A stretch of 64,000 nt of DNA, from NCBI RefSeq assembly GCF_043099315.1, contig NZ_CP170746.1. One strand, written 5' to 3'. The position numbers were made by a program, and so were the translations under genes. Numbering within the stretch: position 1 is the stretch's first letter; the number at the start of each line of letters is the position of its first letter. Shown here in pieces: positions 1 to 7,980 of the stretch. The stretch comes from Chlorogloeopsis fritschii. Lineage in GTDB: Bacteria; Cyanobacteriota; Cyanobacteriia; Cyanobacteriales; Nostocaceae. The notes under the pieces are model-generated. The model was given only the letters and a program-made list of their open reading frames with translations. It was not told the origin of the DNA and did no database searches.

Positions 1-378
1 CGGTGCAATCATTAAGTGAAATGGATAGTTCCAAGGGCTGATAATCAAAACCACACCTAGTGGTTCTGGTTGAATTCGTGCTGAGTAGGGAAAAAACTCG
101 AAAGATACTGCTGCTTTTTTGGGTTTAATCCAATTCTTGATATTTTTGATTGCATAATCGATTTCTTTAATTGTACTAATTTCTGTAAGATAACTTTCAA
201 ATATTGGCTTGTGTAAATCTGCTGATAATGCTTGTAAAATCGCCTGTTTATGTTCAATAACTACTTGCTTTAGACTTCTCAGCTTTTCCAGGCGAAAGCC
301 TATATCTTTTGTTTGACCTGTTTGAAAAAAATTACGTTGTTTGCAAACAAGCTCATGTATTGAGGATTCAAAACTCAT
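1..378 (-). CDS. Aldehyde dehydrogenase, N-terminal part (runs off the left edge)
   Basis: The minus strand is open from an ATG at 378 to the left edge, giving 126 visible residues. The visible part contains PLGVVLIISPWNYPF, the N-terminal cofactor-domain signature of NAD(P)-dependent aldehyde dehydrogenases of the class-3, fatty-aldehyde type. An Rossmann-type dinucleotide domain and the catalytic Cys and Glu would lie beyond the edge and cannot be checked. The family oxidises aldehydes to carboxylic acids; in cyanobacteria a related enzyme acts on fatty aldehydes. The gene starts 30 bp after the stop of the upstream receiver-kinase gene on the same strand, so the two may be co-transcribed. 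The substrate is not evident. Confidence 0.85.
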   Translation of the reverse strand, partial: MSFESSIHELVCKQRNFFQTGQTKDIGFRLEKLRSLKQVVIEHKQAILQALSADLHKPIFESYLTEISTIKEIDYAIKNIKNWIKPKKAAVSFEFFPYSARIQPEPLGVVLIISPWNYPFHLMIAP

Positions 379-408
379 CTTTTAACCCTAAAAAATATGA
401 GAATAACT

Positions 409-1509
409 TTACTGTTTAATAGGTAAATTCACGATAAATACACTACCTTTACCTACTTCTGAATCAACTTCGATGGTGCCTTTATGTGCCTCCACAATTC
501 GCCGAGAAAGGTACAGCCCTAAACCACTACCAGAACGCTTGTGACTGCCTGGGCGAAATCTCTCAAACAAAGTTGCTTGCTCTTGAGGAGGAATACCTAC
601 TCCTGTATCGGCAACTTTGATGATAATGCTTTCACCAGAAGTGATAGATGGTGTGAGATGTACTGTCACGGAGCCAGTATCGGTAAATTTAATTGCATTA
701 CCGATCAAGTTGGTAAATAGCCGATGCAGTTCTAAGCGATCGCCCACGACTGTGCTTGTAGTTGACTCTTCACCAATATCCAAATTTACAGCCAGCCCCT
801 TTTGTTGAGCTAAAGGAGTTAATTCACCTGCAACTTCTTTAAGTAACTGTGCTAAATTTACTGGTTGAAATGCCAGAGCTTTACGACCCGCTTCAAAACG
901 ATAAACTTCTAGTAAGGTGTTTACCATAGTCAAAAGATTACTGTTGCTGCGAGCCATGATTGTAATCACTTCTTGCATTTGGGGCGATAGCTGTCCCAAA
1001 GCTCCCTCGTGGAACAACATTAGCATTCGATCCGCCGCTACTAAGGGAGTACGTAAGTCGTGAGTCAGGCGAGAGACAAAATCTTCCCTTTGGCGGGCAA
1101 TTTCATCCCGTTCATCAATGCTGTGCTTGAGGCGAAGTAGCGATCGCACCCGTGCCAATAATTCGTCTACGGTTACAGGTTTGCGGATAAAATCATCTGC
1201 GCCTAAGTCTAGCCCATGCGCGACATTCGGTGAGTCATGGGCAGTAATAAGTAAAATTGGCACAAACGGTAAACTTTTGTTTTCCCTAATACACTTAGTG
1301 ACTTCGTAGCCATCCATCCCCGGCATCATCAGATCCAGCAACACTAAATCAAAAGTTGATTCAGCGATTTTTGTGAGTGCGGAAACACCATTTTCTGCTG
1401 TGGCAACTATGTAGCCTTCTTCCTCCAAAATAGTTTTAATTAAAAATACGTTATCTGGAGAATCATCAACTACCAGTATTTTGTCAGTGCGAGAAGATAG
1501 AGCATTCAT
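409..1509 (-). CDS. Receiver-histidine kinase (REC-HisKA-HATPase), soluble
   Basis: This is a 366-residue cytoplasmic signalling protein with no membrane segment. A receiver domain occupies about residues 8-125, with the acidic pair in VVDDS, phospho-acceptor Asp59 in LLDLMMPGMDG and a conserved Lys in RKP. A dimerisation/phospho-acceptor domain follows with His150 in SRLTHDLRTP, then an ATPase domain with the N box (NLIGNAIKF), G1 (ADTGVGIP) and G2 (GSGLGLYLSRR). A receiver placed before the kinase suggests that the kinase is switched by an upstream phosphodonor rather than by a ligand. Start ATG at 1509. No partner kinase is adjacent; the only close neighbour on this strand is the aldehyde dehydrogenase, 30 bp downstream. 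The input and output are unknown. Confidence 0.9.
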   Translation of the reverse strand: MNALSSRTDKILVVDDSPDNVFLIKTILEEEGYIVATAENGVSALTKIAESTFDLVLLDLMMPGMDGYEVTKCIRENKSLPFVPILLITAHDSPNVAHGLDLGADDFIRKPVTVDELLARVRSLLRLKHSIDERDEIARQREDFVSRLTHDLRTPLVAADRMLMLFHEGALGQLSPQMQEVITIMARSNSNLLTMVNTLLEVYRFEAGRKALAFQPVNLAQLLKEVAGELTPLAQQKGLAVNLDIGEESTTSTVVGDRLELHRLFTNLIGNAIKFTDTGSVTVHLTPSITSGESIIIKVADTGVGIPPQEQATLFERFRPGSHKRSGSGLGLYLSRRIVEAHKGTIEVDSEVGKGSVFIVNLPIKQ

Positions 1510-1867
1510 TGGGCTTAATTTTCGGATAAAAGTTTTGCTTTGACAAGTAAATAGTTTGGTATATATTGTTTTTTATTTTATAATTAACATCGCTCAAGAA
1601 ATTTTATTTACCAATAAATAGCCACCAATCTACTGTATCAACAACAGATGGAGCGATTTAACAAATAAACACATTGCAAAATGATGGAACTTATCCAAGG
1701 AGCAACTAGCCAAATTACTGGATCGTGAAAAATGGGTAGTTGGTGTCTGTTTTGGCTTTGACTAGCAATATTTGCTACTGCATCACTAATACAGTTGTAG
1801 TATGTGGAGATTAAATATCCTGACCTCAAAATTAGGCGATCGCATCTTTAACTTTCGATTGCATCAG
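1510..1867. other. Spacer without a recognisable gene
   Basis: About 360 AT-rich bases between the receiver-kinase start and the HEPN remnant. It should hold the promoter of the receiver-kinase gene. A short open frame on the minus strand (1638-1829) has no recognisable domain and no ribosome binding site that I can see, so I do not call it. Confidence 0.5.
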
Positions 1868-2197
1868 TTAGGATAATGCTTTTAAAATAGCTTCTATATG
1901 CTGTTTCAGGTTTGGCAAATCTCGCTCAACAACAGACCAAACCACGTCTAAATCAATTTCAAAGTAACTGTGAGTCAAAATATTTCGCATCCCGATCATC
2001 TGTGACCAAGGAACTTCAGGATATTGTAACCTCGTTTCAGCAGATAAGGCACGAGATGCTTCACCAATTATTTGCAGATGTTACTAAGTTTGAATTAGTT
2101 CATTTTGTTCAAAGCTTTGTCTTCCTTGAATTGCGTACTTGTTTATACGTTCAATTGCTTCTAATATGTCACGCAACTTTTCGCTGTTGTCTCTCAT
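1868..2197 (-). pseudogene. HEPN-domain toxin of a HEPN/MNT pair, broken by two in-frame stops
   Basis: Reading the minus strand from ATG 2197 gives a 110-codon frame of the DUF86/HEPN ribonuclease family. It begins MRDNSEKLRDILEAIERI, reaches QNELIQT and then meets two consecutive stop codons (TAG at 2084-2086, TAA at 2081-2083). The same frame continues with HLQIIGEASRAL and ends at 1868. The catalytic RX4HXY motif is intact downstream of the stops as RNILTHSY. Family members usually have a few more residues (Trp plus hydrophobics) where the stops lie, so a small deletion plus a stop is the simplest reading. The ATG overlaps the stop of the antitoxin frame as ATGA, the usual operon layout. 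The toxin cannot be made full length. Confidence 0.85.
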
Positions 2198-2480
2198 AAT
2201 GGAACAGCCTCTTTCAAAACCCGTTCCCGAATACGTTGTCGTAATCCCTTTTCAGTTACTATATCTACATCGCGATCCAATAGCTCTTGCAACTCCATTA
2301 GCAGCCCACCTAAGTCAAAAAGGCTTCTTCCAGGTTCCATTCCAAAAAATCCACATCACTGTTTGCATCAGCCTCTCGGCGTGCTATGGAACCAAAAATA
2401 CGTATGTTGTATGCTCCGTGTTTGGCAGCACTTTGGAGGATTTCTTCTCGTTTTGATTCCAAAAGCTCGTAAATATTCAT
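2194..2480 (-). pseudogene. MNT-type nucleotidyltransferase antitoxin, frameshifted
   Basis: This is the partner of the HEPN remnant. From ATG 2480 the frame encodes MNIYELLESKREEIL and the nucleotidyltransferase motif GSX10DXD (GSIARREADANSDVD), then leaves the family sequence after DVDFL. The expected continuation, MEPGRSLFDLGGLLMEL, is found in another frame from 2340 and runs to TGA at 2194. Only two bases separate the last codon of the first block from the second block, where relatives usually have two codons, which fits a 4-bp deletion. As it stands the frame would stop early at 2310. In intact pairs this protein AMPylates the HEPN toxin to silence it. Both halves of the module are therefore dead. 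Confidence 0.82.
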
Positions 2481-2504
2481 GGTTTGACTTGCTTGCCTAG
2501 AAAC

Positions 2505-2575
2505 CAGTTTAGCCACATTTACAGCCAGATATGATGACGCGATCGCATTCTCATATTACGACAAAGTAGGCGATC
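2505..2575. repeat. 71-bp direct repeat, copy A
   Basis: Matches 3243-3313 in the same orientation with 65 of 71 bases identical and no gaps, counted by eye. It begins with cagtttagccacatttacag and contains a HIP1 site. This copy lies just upstream of the MNT antitoxin start; the two copies bracket the vapBC-like pair. Confidence 0.9.
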
Positions 2576-2583
2576 ACCCTCCA

Positions 2584-2958
2584 TTACACAATTTGCACTG
2601 ACTGAGTGTTAATTTCTGTTAAATTAGCTAATCTTATATCATTCGTGAATAATATCGCATTTAGAGATTTTGTAGTTGCTACAATTATTGCGTCAGGAAG
2701 CCTGAGTCTGTATTTTTTGCGAAGTGCTATTGTTAAATTTTTGATATTACTATCAATGCCAACAACTGAAATTTTATTTAAAAAATCAATAACTTGTATT
2801 TCTTCATCTGAACTTAAACTGGGATAAGACAATAATTCAATTTCAGTAATAACTGAAACAAAATACTGTCCTGATGGCAAGGGATTTGTTAACCTACCAC
2901 CCAAAAAGTACAGCACTATATTTGTATCTAATAATATTAAAGGCTGTGTTAACTCCAT
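2584..2958 (-). CDS. PIN-domain ribonuclease toxin (VapC type)
   Basis: A 124-residue PIN-domain protein. PIN toxins cut RNA with Mg2+ held by a small set of acidic residues; here these are probably Asp in LLDTN (near residue 10), Glu in TEIELL (near 40), Asp in LPDAIIVAT and Asp in FTNDIRLANL. The length is normal for VapC. The start overlaps the end of the upstream antitoxin gene by about 10 bp, the usual toxin-antitoxin arrangement with the antitoxin first. The frame is intact, in contrast to the neighbouring HEPN/MNT pair. The RNA target cannot be deduced. The pair lies between two copies of a 71-bp direct repeat. Confidence 0.85.
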   Translation of the reverse strand: MELTQPLILLDTNIVLYFLGGRLTNPLPSGQYFVSVITEIELLSYPSLSSDEEIQVIDFLNKISVVGIDSNIKNLTIALRKKYRLRLPDAIIVATTKSLNAILFTNDIRLANLTEINTQSVQIV

Positions 2959-3164
2959 TCATCTCTAATGTTCTGCTGATATTCTAAAGGGTCTTGGATT
3001 AATTTAATTACACCCGCATATTTATTTAAATCAAAGTTTACTTGTTGTTGTAATTCATAAGCTTTTAATATTTGCTCAATTTTCTGCCAGTCTTGATAAT
3101 CAATCAAAACTGCTACTGGACGCATTGCTTCGTCAGTCACAATTTTTTTGTTAACAGGTAACAT
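2949..3164 (-). CDS. Antitoxin of the VapC-type toxin (Phd/YefM-like)
   Basis: A small protein of 71 residues from ATG 3164; an in-frame TTG at 3185 would add 7 residues, but neither start has a strong ribosome binding site. The segment VTDEAMRPVAVLIDYQDWQ resembles the N-terminal DNA-binding fold of Phd/YefM-type antitoxins, and the C-terminal part, rich in charged residues and glutamine, would wrap the toxin. It overlaps the PIN toxin gene and precedes it, so it probably neutralises the toxin and represses the shared promoter. That promoter should lie in 3165-3322, which includes direct-repeat copy B. Family assignment is moderate; the role follows mainly from position. Confidence 0.7.
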   Translation of the reverse strand: MLPVNKKIVTDEAMRPVAVLIDYQDWQKIEQILKAYELQQQVNFDLNKYAGVIKLIQDPLEYQQNIRDEWS

Positions 3165-3242
3165 AACTATTTGCTTAGGATACAATATTGAACTTTTTTA
3201 TCTTAGCTTTTTCACCTGTTAAAGGAATGCATTACATAGAAA

Positions 3243-3313
3243 CAGTTTAGCCACATTTACAGCCAGATGTGATGAGGCGATCGCATTCTCATGTTACAAC
3301 AAAGCAGGTGATC
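3243..3313. repeat. 71-bp direct repeat, copy B
   Basis: Same orientation as 2505-2575, offset 738 bp, six mismatches over 71 bases. It lies upstream of the vapBC-like pair and directly after the ureC stop. Confidence 0.9.
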
Positions 3314-3322
3314 GCGATTTTA

Positions 3323-5047
3323 CTAAAACAAAAAGTATCGCTGTGCCATTGGCAGAACTGTCGCAGGTTCACAAGTTAGCAATTCCCCATCTGCCCTCAC
3401 TTCATAAGTTTCTGGATCTACTTCTATATGGGGTAACGCATCATTTAGTTTCATATCCTGCTTGCTCAACTGACGTGTTCCACAAACAGCCACTGCTTGC
3501 TTTTGCAATCCCAATTGGCTCGGAATTTCCCTTTCTAACGCTGCTTGCGAAACAAAAGTGAACGACGTGGCGTGACGCGCGCCTGCAAAACTACCAAACA
3601 TCGGGCGCATATGCACTGGTTGCGGTGTGGGAATACTAGCATTAGCATCACCCATTTGCGCCCAGGCGATCGCACCGCCTTTAATCACGATCTCCGGTTT
3701 GACACCAAAAAATGCTGGATGCCACAAACACAAATCAGCTAGTTTACCCTCTTCAACTGAACCTACATACTGAGAAATTCCGTGAGTAATTGCTGGATTA
3801 ATTGTGTATTTAGCGACATATCTTTTTGCCCGCAAGTTATCTGCTCTTTGTTCTCCTCCTGGGAGAGAAGTTGGAGTGAGATTTCCACGTTGCACTTTCA
3901 TCTTGTGTGCTGTCTGCCATGTGCGAATTATTACTTCTCCTACTCTTCCCATTGCTTGAGAGTCAGAAGAAATCATACTAAACGCGCCCAAATCGTGCAA
4001 AATGTCTTCAGCAGCGATAGTTTCCCGGCGAATACGCGACTCCGCAAACGCCACATCTTCAGCAATACCCGGATCGAGGTGATGACACACCATTAACATA
4101 TCTAGGTGTTCGTCTAAGGTATTGAGAGTGTAAGGGCGTGTAGGATTAGTGGAAGATGGCAGGACATTCCTTTCACCGCAAACTTTGATAATATCGGGTG
4201 CGTGTCCGCCACCTGCGCCTTCTGTGTGGTAAGTATGAATGACACGATTTTTGAAGGCAGCGATAGTATTTTCCACAAATCCTGCTTCGTTCAACGTGTC
4301 GGTGTGAATTGCAACCTGCACGTCATATTCATTGGCAATGCTAAGGCAGGTATCAATTGCTGCTGGTGTTGTTCCCCAATCTTCGTGCAACTTCAACCCC
4401 ATGACACCAGCTACCACTTGTTCCACCAGCCCTTGAGGCTGGCTGGCATTGCCTTTACCTAAAAATCCTAAGTTCACAGGAAAAGCGTCAGCCGCTTGTA
4501 GCATACGGTAAATATTCCAAGGGCCAGGTGTGCAAGTAGTAGCATTTGTACCTGTAGCCGGGCCTGTACCACCGCCAATCATTGTAGTAATACCAGAAGC
4601 GATCGCAACTTCAATTTGCTGGGGGCAGATAAAATGAATGTGGGCATCAATACCACCAGCAGTAAGAATCATTCCTTCTCCGGCGACGGCTTCTGTGCCG
4701 GGGCCAATAATAATGTCTACATTGTCTTGAATGTAGGGATTTCCAGCTTTACCGATTTTGAATATTTTGCCATCTTTGATACCGATATCTGCTTTGACTA
4801 CACCCCACCAATCGAGAATCAAAGCGTTAGTAATTACCAGATCAACAGCACCATCGGCATTAGAAATAGGAGATTGTCCCATTCCGTCTCTAATTACTTT
4901 TCCGCCGCCAAATTTTACTTCATCCCCGTAGGTAGTTAAATCTTGTTCAACTTCTATAAATAATTCTGTATCAGCAAGGCGGATGCGATCGCCTGTTGTG
5001 GGGCCATAAGTTTCTGCGTAAGCGCGGCGATCCATTCTGTAAGGCAT
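3323..5047 (-). CDS. ureC: Urease subunit alpha (catalytic)
   Basis: Urease hydrolyses urea to ammonia and carbamate at a cytoplasmic two-nickel site. This 574-residue protein has the family hallmarks: start MDRRAYAETYGPTTGDR, the HIHF nickel-ligand pair, the carbamylated lysine in GLKLHEDWG, the histidines in VAIHTDT and HTEGAGGGHAPD, the flap MVCHHLDP with the mobile Cys and His, and SSDSQAMGR. It ends in MAQRYFLF, as relatives do. An AAGGA lies a suitable distance before the ATG. It is the last gene of ureD-A-B-C; the 85-bp gap from ureB contains a short dispersed sequence around 5092-5118. The accessory genes ureE, ureF and ureG are not in the window. Confidence 0.98.
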   Translation of the reverse strand: MPYRMDRRAYAETYGPTTGDRIRLADTELFIEVEQDLTTYGDEVKFGGGKVIRDGMGQSPISNADGAVDLVITNALILDWWGVVKADIGIKDGKIFKIGKAGNPYIQDNVDIIIGPGTEAVAGEGMILTAGGIDAHIHFICPQQIEVAIASGITTMIGGGTGPATGTNATTCTPGPWNIYRMLQAADAFPVNLGFLGKGNASQPQGLVEQVVAGVMGLKLHEDWGTTPAAIDTCLSIANEYDVQVAIHTDTLNEAGFVENTIAAFKNRVIHTYHTEGAGGGHAPDIIKVCGERNVLPSSTNPTRPYTLNTLDEHLDMLMVCHHLDPGIAEDVAFAESRIRRETIAAEDILHDLGAFSMISSDSQAMGRVGEVIIRTWQTAHKMKVQRGNLTPTSLPGGEQRADNLRAKRYVAKYTINPAITHGISQYVGSVEEGKLADLCLWHPAFFGVKPEIVIKGGAIAWAQMGDANASIPTPQPVHMRPMFGSFAGARHATSFTFVSQAALEREIPSQLGLQKQAVAVCGTRQLSKQDMKLNDALPHIEVDPETYEVRADGELLTCEPATVLPMAQRYFLF

Positions 5048-5132
5048 AATACATTCCTTGAAACTAACGTGTAGCCAATAAACTCTAACTCCGCGTTCCT
5101 TTGCGTACCTCTGCGTTTAAAAATAAATATAC

Positions 5133-5438
5133 TTAGAGGTTGCCATTAATTCTGCCGTTAAAACCATAAACTTGACGACTACCAACTAAAGGAACTAACG
5201 TCACTTCTTTTTCATCCCCTGGTTCAAAACGAACTGCGGTGCCGGCGGGAATATCGAGGCGCATTCCCCGCGCTTGTTCTCGTTCAAAGTTTAAAGCGGC
5301 GTTAACTTCAAAAAAATGAAAGTGAGAACCAACTTGAATTGGGCGATCGCCTGTATTTGATACTCGCAATTTTACCGTCGAACGCCCCGCGTTGAGTTCG
5401 ATTTCTCCTTGTGGTGTAATGATTTCTCCTGGAATCAT
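5133..5438 (-). CDS. ureB: Urease subunit beta
   Basis: A structural subunit of 101 residues with the usual start MIPGEIITPQGEIELNAG and the conserved GSHFHFFEVN segment; full length for a separate bacterial beta subunit. It packs with UreA and UreC into the (alpha-beta-gamma)3 enzyme and has no catalytic residues itself. It starts 23 bp after the ureA stop, so it is translated from the same message. There is no strong Shine-Dalgarno before the ATG. Confidence 0.97.
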   Translation of the reverse strand: MIPGEIITPQGEIELNAGRSTVKLRVSNTGDRPIQVGSHFHFFEVNAALNFEREQARGMRLDIPAGTAVRFEPGDEKEVTLVPLVGSRQVYGFNGRINGNL

Positions 5439-5461
5439 AATTTTTAGGTTTTTGCGTCAAA

Positions 5462-5764
5462 CTAATGAATTGGATTATGCACCGTCACAAGCTTAGTTCC
5501 ATCTGGGAAAGTTGCTTCCACCTGCACTTGATGAATCATTTCTGGCACTCCTTCCATCACATCATCTCGCGTCAGGAGAGTGGTGCCATAACTCATTAAC
5601 TCTGCAACTGTTCTGCCGTCTCTCGCTCCTTCTAAAATGGCAGCAGAAATATAAGCAATTGCTTCTGGATAATTTAATTTCAAACCTCTTGCTTTACGTC
5701 TTTCTGCTAGTAAAGCAGCAGTAAAAATAAGTAGTTTATCTTTTTCCTGAGGCGTCAGTTGCAT
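5462..5764 (-). CDS. ureA: Urease subunit gamma
   Basis: A 100-residue structural subunit. The open frame extends upstream to 5827, but the family start MQLTPQEKDKLLIF begins at 5764 and is preceded by AAGGAG with a 6-bp spacer, so I place the start there. Conserved stretches include LNYPEAIAYI and GRTVAELMSYG. It contributes to the trimeric scaffold rather than to catalysis. It lies 28 bp after the ureD stop and 23 bp before ureB, within the ureDABC operon. Confidence 0.97.
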   Translation of the reverse strand: MQLTPQEKDKLLIFTAALLAERRKARGLKLNYPEAIAYISAAILEGARDGRTVAELMSYGTTLLTRDDVMEGVPEMIHQVQVEATFPDGTKLVTVHNPIH

Positions 5765-5792
5765 CCCGATCTCCTTATTGGTGGCAGTTTGT

Positions 5793-6650
5793 TTAGATCT
5801 GCCAAACTCTGGGCAGACAGCTAACACGACTCAAAAAAGATACACGCAGTAGCTGCCAGACACTGATAAACCAGTTTCTCACTTCAGCAGTAGAAGAACC
5901 ACGGTATCGACACAAAAATCCATGTTCTAGACGAGTAACACCAACTTCACCTTCTCCATGCCATAAATCACGTGCTTTTTCAATCATGTCTTGCGAAACA
6001 GCACCTTGAACCCAAACTAAACTGCCTGCGATCGCTTGTCCATTTAATCCGTGAGGGCTGTGAAAAATTTTGTCGCTACCGGGTAACCATTGTCTATCTA
6101 TCCATAAGGGTTTGCCCTGCTGCCAAATTTCGGTGTGCGATCGCCACTCTCCTTGTACAAACTTTTCTCCTCTGGCAGTGCGACCAAATCTAGTTATTTC
6201 CCAGCCTAAATAACTTGCTCCCGTAGCTAATTCTACTCGTAAATCTTGCCGATACAACGCACTATTGAACACAATCGTTTCTTGGGGTAACCACTCCAAA
6301 CAAGCATTTGCATCAATTTGAATATTGATGGTTTGTCTTGCTCGTAACCCATTAGTACGATAAATCTTACTAGCAGCGGCGGTGGTAATTAATGCTTGGG
6401 CGTGAGGTTCGAGGTGAAAATTGCACGACAGGCGATCGCCTCCCACAATCCCACCAGCAGTATGCAAAATCACACTATGACAAACATTTTTTCCCTCTGG
6501 GTAAAACGGGCGTTGCACCTTTAATGGTGCTTGAGATTGACTGTGAATTAGTTGGGTTTCACCTTGAGTGCGAGCATATACTAAGTTGAGGTTACCATAC
6601 CAACCTTGGTTAGGCTCTATTGTTGTTTGAGAGTGACACTGTTGAACCAC
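5793..6650 (-). CDS. ureD: Urease accessory protein UreD
   Basis: UreD (UreH) binds apo-urease and, with UreF and UreG, forms the platform for carbamylation and nickel insertion. The 285-residue protein has the family segments LHTAGGIVGGDRL, TTAAASKIYR and LEWLPQETIVF. It is the first gene of the operon. The start used here is a GTG at 6650 (an overlapping TTG lies in another frame); there is no nearby in-frame ATG and no clear ribosome binding site, so the exact start is uncertain by a few codons. With ureF and ureG absent here, assembly depends on genes elsewhere. Confidence 0.95.
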   Translation of the reverse strand: MVQQCHSQTTIEPNQGWYGNLNLVYARTQGETQLIHSQSQAPLKVQRPFYPEGKNVCHSVILHTAGGIVGGDRLSCNFHLEPHAQALITTAAASKIYRTNGLRARQTINIQIDANACLEWLPQETIVFNSALYRQDLRVELATGASYLGWEITRFGRTARGEKFVQGEWRSHTEIWQQGKPLWIDRQWLPGSDKIFHSPHGLNGQAIAGSLVWVQGAVSQDMIEKARDLWHGEGEVGVTRLEHGFLCRYRGSSTAEVRNWFISVWQLLRVSFLSRVSCLPRVWQI

Positions 6651-6743
6651 AAATTCTTAACTACTAGTGTTTAGTTATAGTGTCTAGTTTAATCACCAAC
6701 TACCACCAAGCAGGAAAGCAGGGGAGCACCAGGAGCAGTAATT

Positions 6744-6771
6744 GTACAGACGCCATGAATCGCGTCTGTAC
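6744..6771. repeat. Inverted repeat, gtacagacgc family
   Basis: A perfect 10-bp stem (gtacagacgc / gcgtctgtac) with an 8-base loop, in the spacer between gntR and ureD. No T-run follows on either strand, so it is probably a dispersed cyanobacterial hairpin rather than a terminator. A relative with gtagagacgc arms lies at 12802-12853. Confidence 0.75.
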
Positions 6772-6794
6772 CCATTAACCACTAACTCCCCCAC

Positions 6795-7778
6795 TTAAGC
6801 TAAACCCAGTTCTCTTTTGAGCAAGTTAATAGATGTGGTGCCGATGTAATTATCGCAGCGCACTAATTTGGGTGGACGAATAATATCTTCTTGCAGCATT
6901 TGTACTGCTGCTTGCACTGACGCAAAACTGGCTTGATCGCTGATTATTAGCTGCGCCCGCTTGACGATCGCATGAAGCTTATAAATATCTTTGGGCTGTG
7001 CTGTCATCACGAGTAGTTCATCTCCGCGCAAACCATGGAGGATTACTTCTGCGGCGCGTACAATCCCAGAACTGAGGCTGATTATACCAACACAGCTGTC
7101 TTTGGGGAGGTGTTTCAAAAGCTCGAATTCTTTAGCATAATCATAGATATCCAAGGGAATCACACGCACTGCTTTCGGTGCGGCAATTACTTCTACATCA
7201 CCAATAAAATACCGACTGGTGACAACTGTAGCAGAAGTCGTTTTCTCAAGCACAGCAGCTAATTCTTCCATCACTACTAGCTGTACTGGTATTTTAAGAG
7301 ACTGTTCTAATTCCTGCACCATCAGTTCTCCAGCACCGATATCGCTAGTAGGTACTGTCACCAATACTCGCGCACTACAACGCAAACGCCAGTCTACTTC
7401 TGCAAGAAAGATTTCTCTAGCTTGGTTGAGAGAACAGCCTTGGAAAAGAAGTTCATCCAGTGCTTGCTGAACAACTTTGTATGCTTGGGGATTTTCATTG
7501 AGAATCGGCGATTGCAGCCTGCTACCACCTTCATGCCCTTGGGCGCGGACATAAATTCCCGAACCAGCGAGACTTTCTACGAGTCCATCGTCTTCTAACT
7601 GACGGTAAACTTTACTGATAGTATTGCGGTGTAATCCTGTTTGCATTGCCAATGCCCGTGTACTTGGTAATTTGTAACCAGGAGGATATTGACGAGAAGC
7701 GATCGCAAACCGAATTTGATTAAATAGCTGAGAAGATGCGGGTATTTCACTGTCTGGCTGAATGCGGAACTGAATCAT
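6795..7778 (-). CDS. GntR-family transcriptional regulator
   Basis: A 327-residue protein with an N-terminal winged helix (about residues 1-75): LPSTRALAMQTGLHRNTI followed by KVYRQLEDDGLVES is the GntR recognition-helix region. The remaining 250 residues do not match a named effector domain by eye; they carry no PLP-lysine signature, so it is not an MocR-type fusion. I place the start at ATG 7778 because GGAGG lies 7 bp before it; a TTG at 7784 is less likely. It is 196 bp from the divergent dienelactone hydrolase gene and upstream of the urease operon on the same strand. Either could be its target, but nothing in the sequence decides this. Confidence 0.85.
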   Translation of the reverse strand: MIQFRIQPDSEIPASSQLFNQIRFAIASRQYPPGYKLPSTRALAMQTGLHRNTISKVYRQLEDDGLVESLAGSGIYVRAQGHEGGSRLQSPILNENPQAYKVVQQALDELLFQGCSLNQAREIFLAEVDWRLRCSARVLVTVPTSDIGAGELMVQELEQSLKIPVQLVVMEELAAVLEKTTSATVVTSRYFIGDVEVIAAPKAVRVIPLDIYDYAKEFELLKHLPKDSCVGIISLSSGIVRAAEVILHGLRGDELLVMTAQPKDIYKLHAIVKRAQLIISDQASFASVQAAVQMLQEDIIRPPKLVRCDNYIGTTSINLLKRELGLA

Positions 7779-7980
7779 TACCAAACCTCCAAAGGTGGCA
7801 GTAGCAATTTGTGACTAGCTGCAAATGCTACTTGTCAAATATTTTATTTATACATTCAATTTCTCTGGGCAAAATTTCTCATGAATTCACTAAAAGGAAC
7901 TGATAGTTTGACTTTGAGGTAGTCTAGAAATATTTGCACGAGTATATCTAAACTATTACAGGTTATTCGTAAAAACTATT

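Noticed and set aside
1638..1829. 63-codon minus-strand open frame
   Set aside because: No recognisable domain, weak start, and it lies in AT-rich spacer DNA beside the decayed toxin-antitoxin operon.
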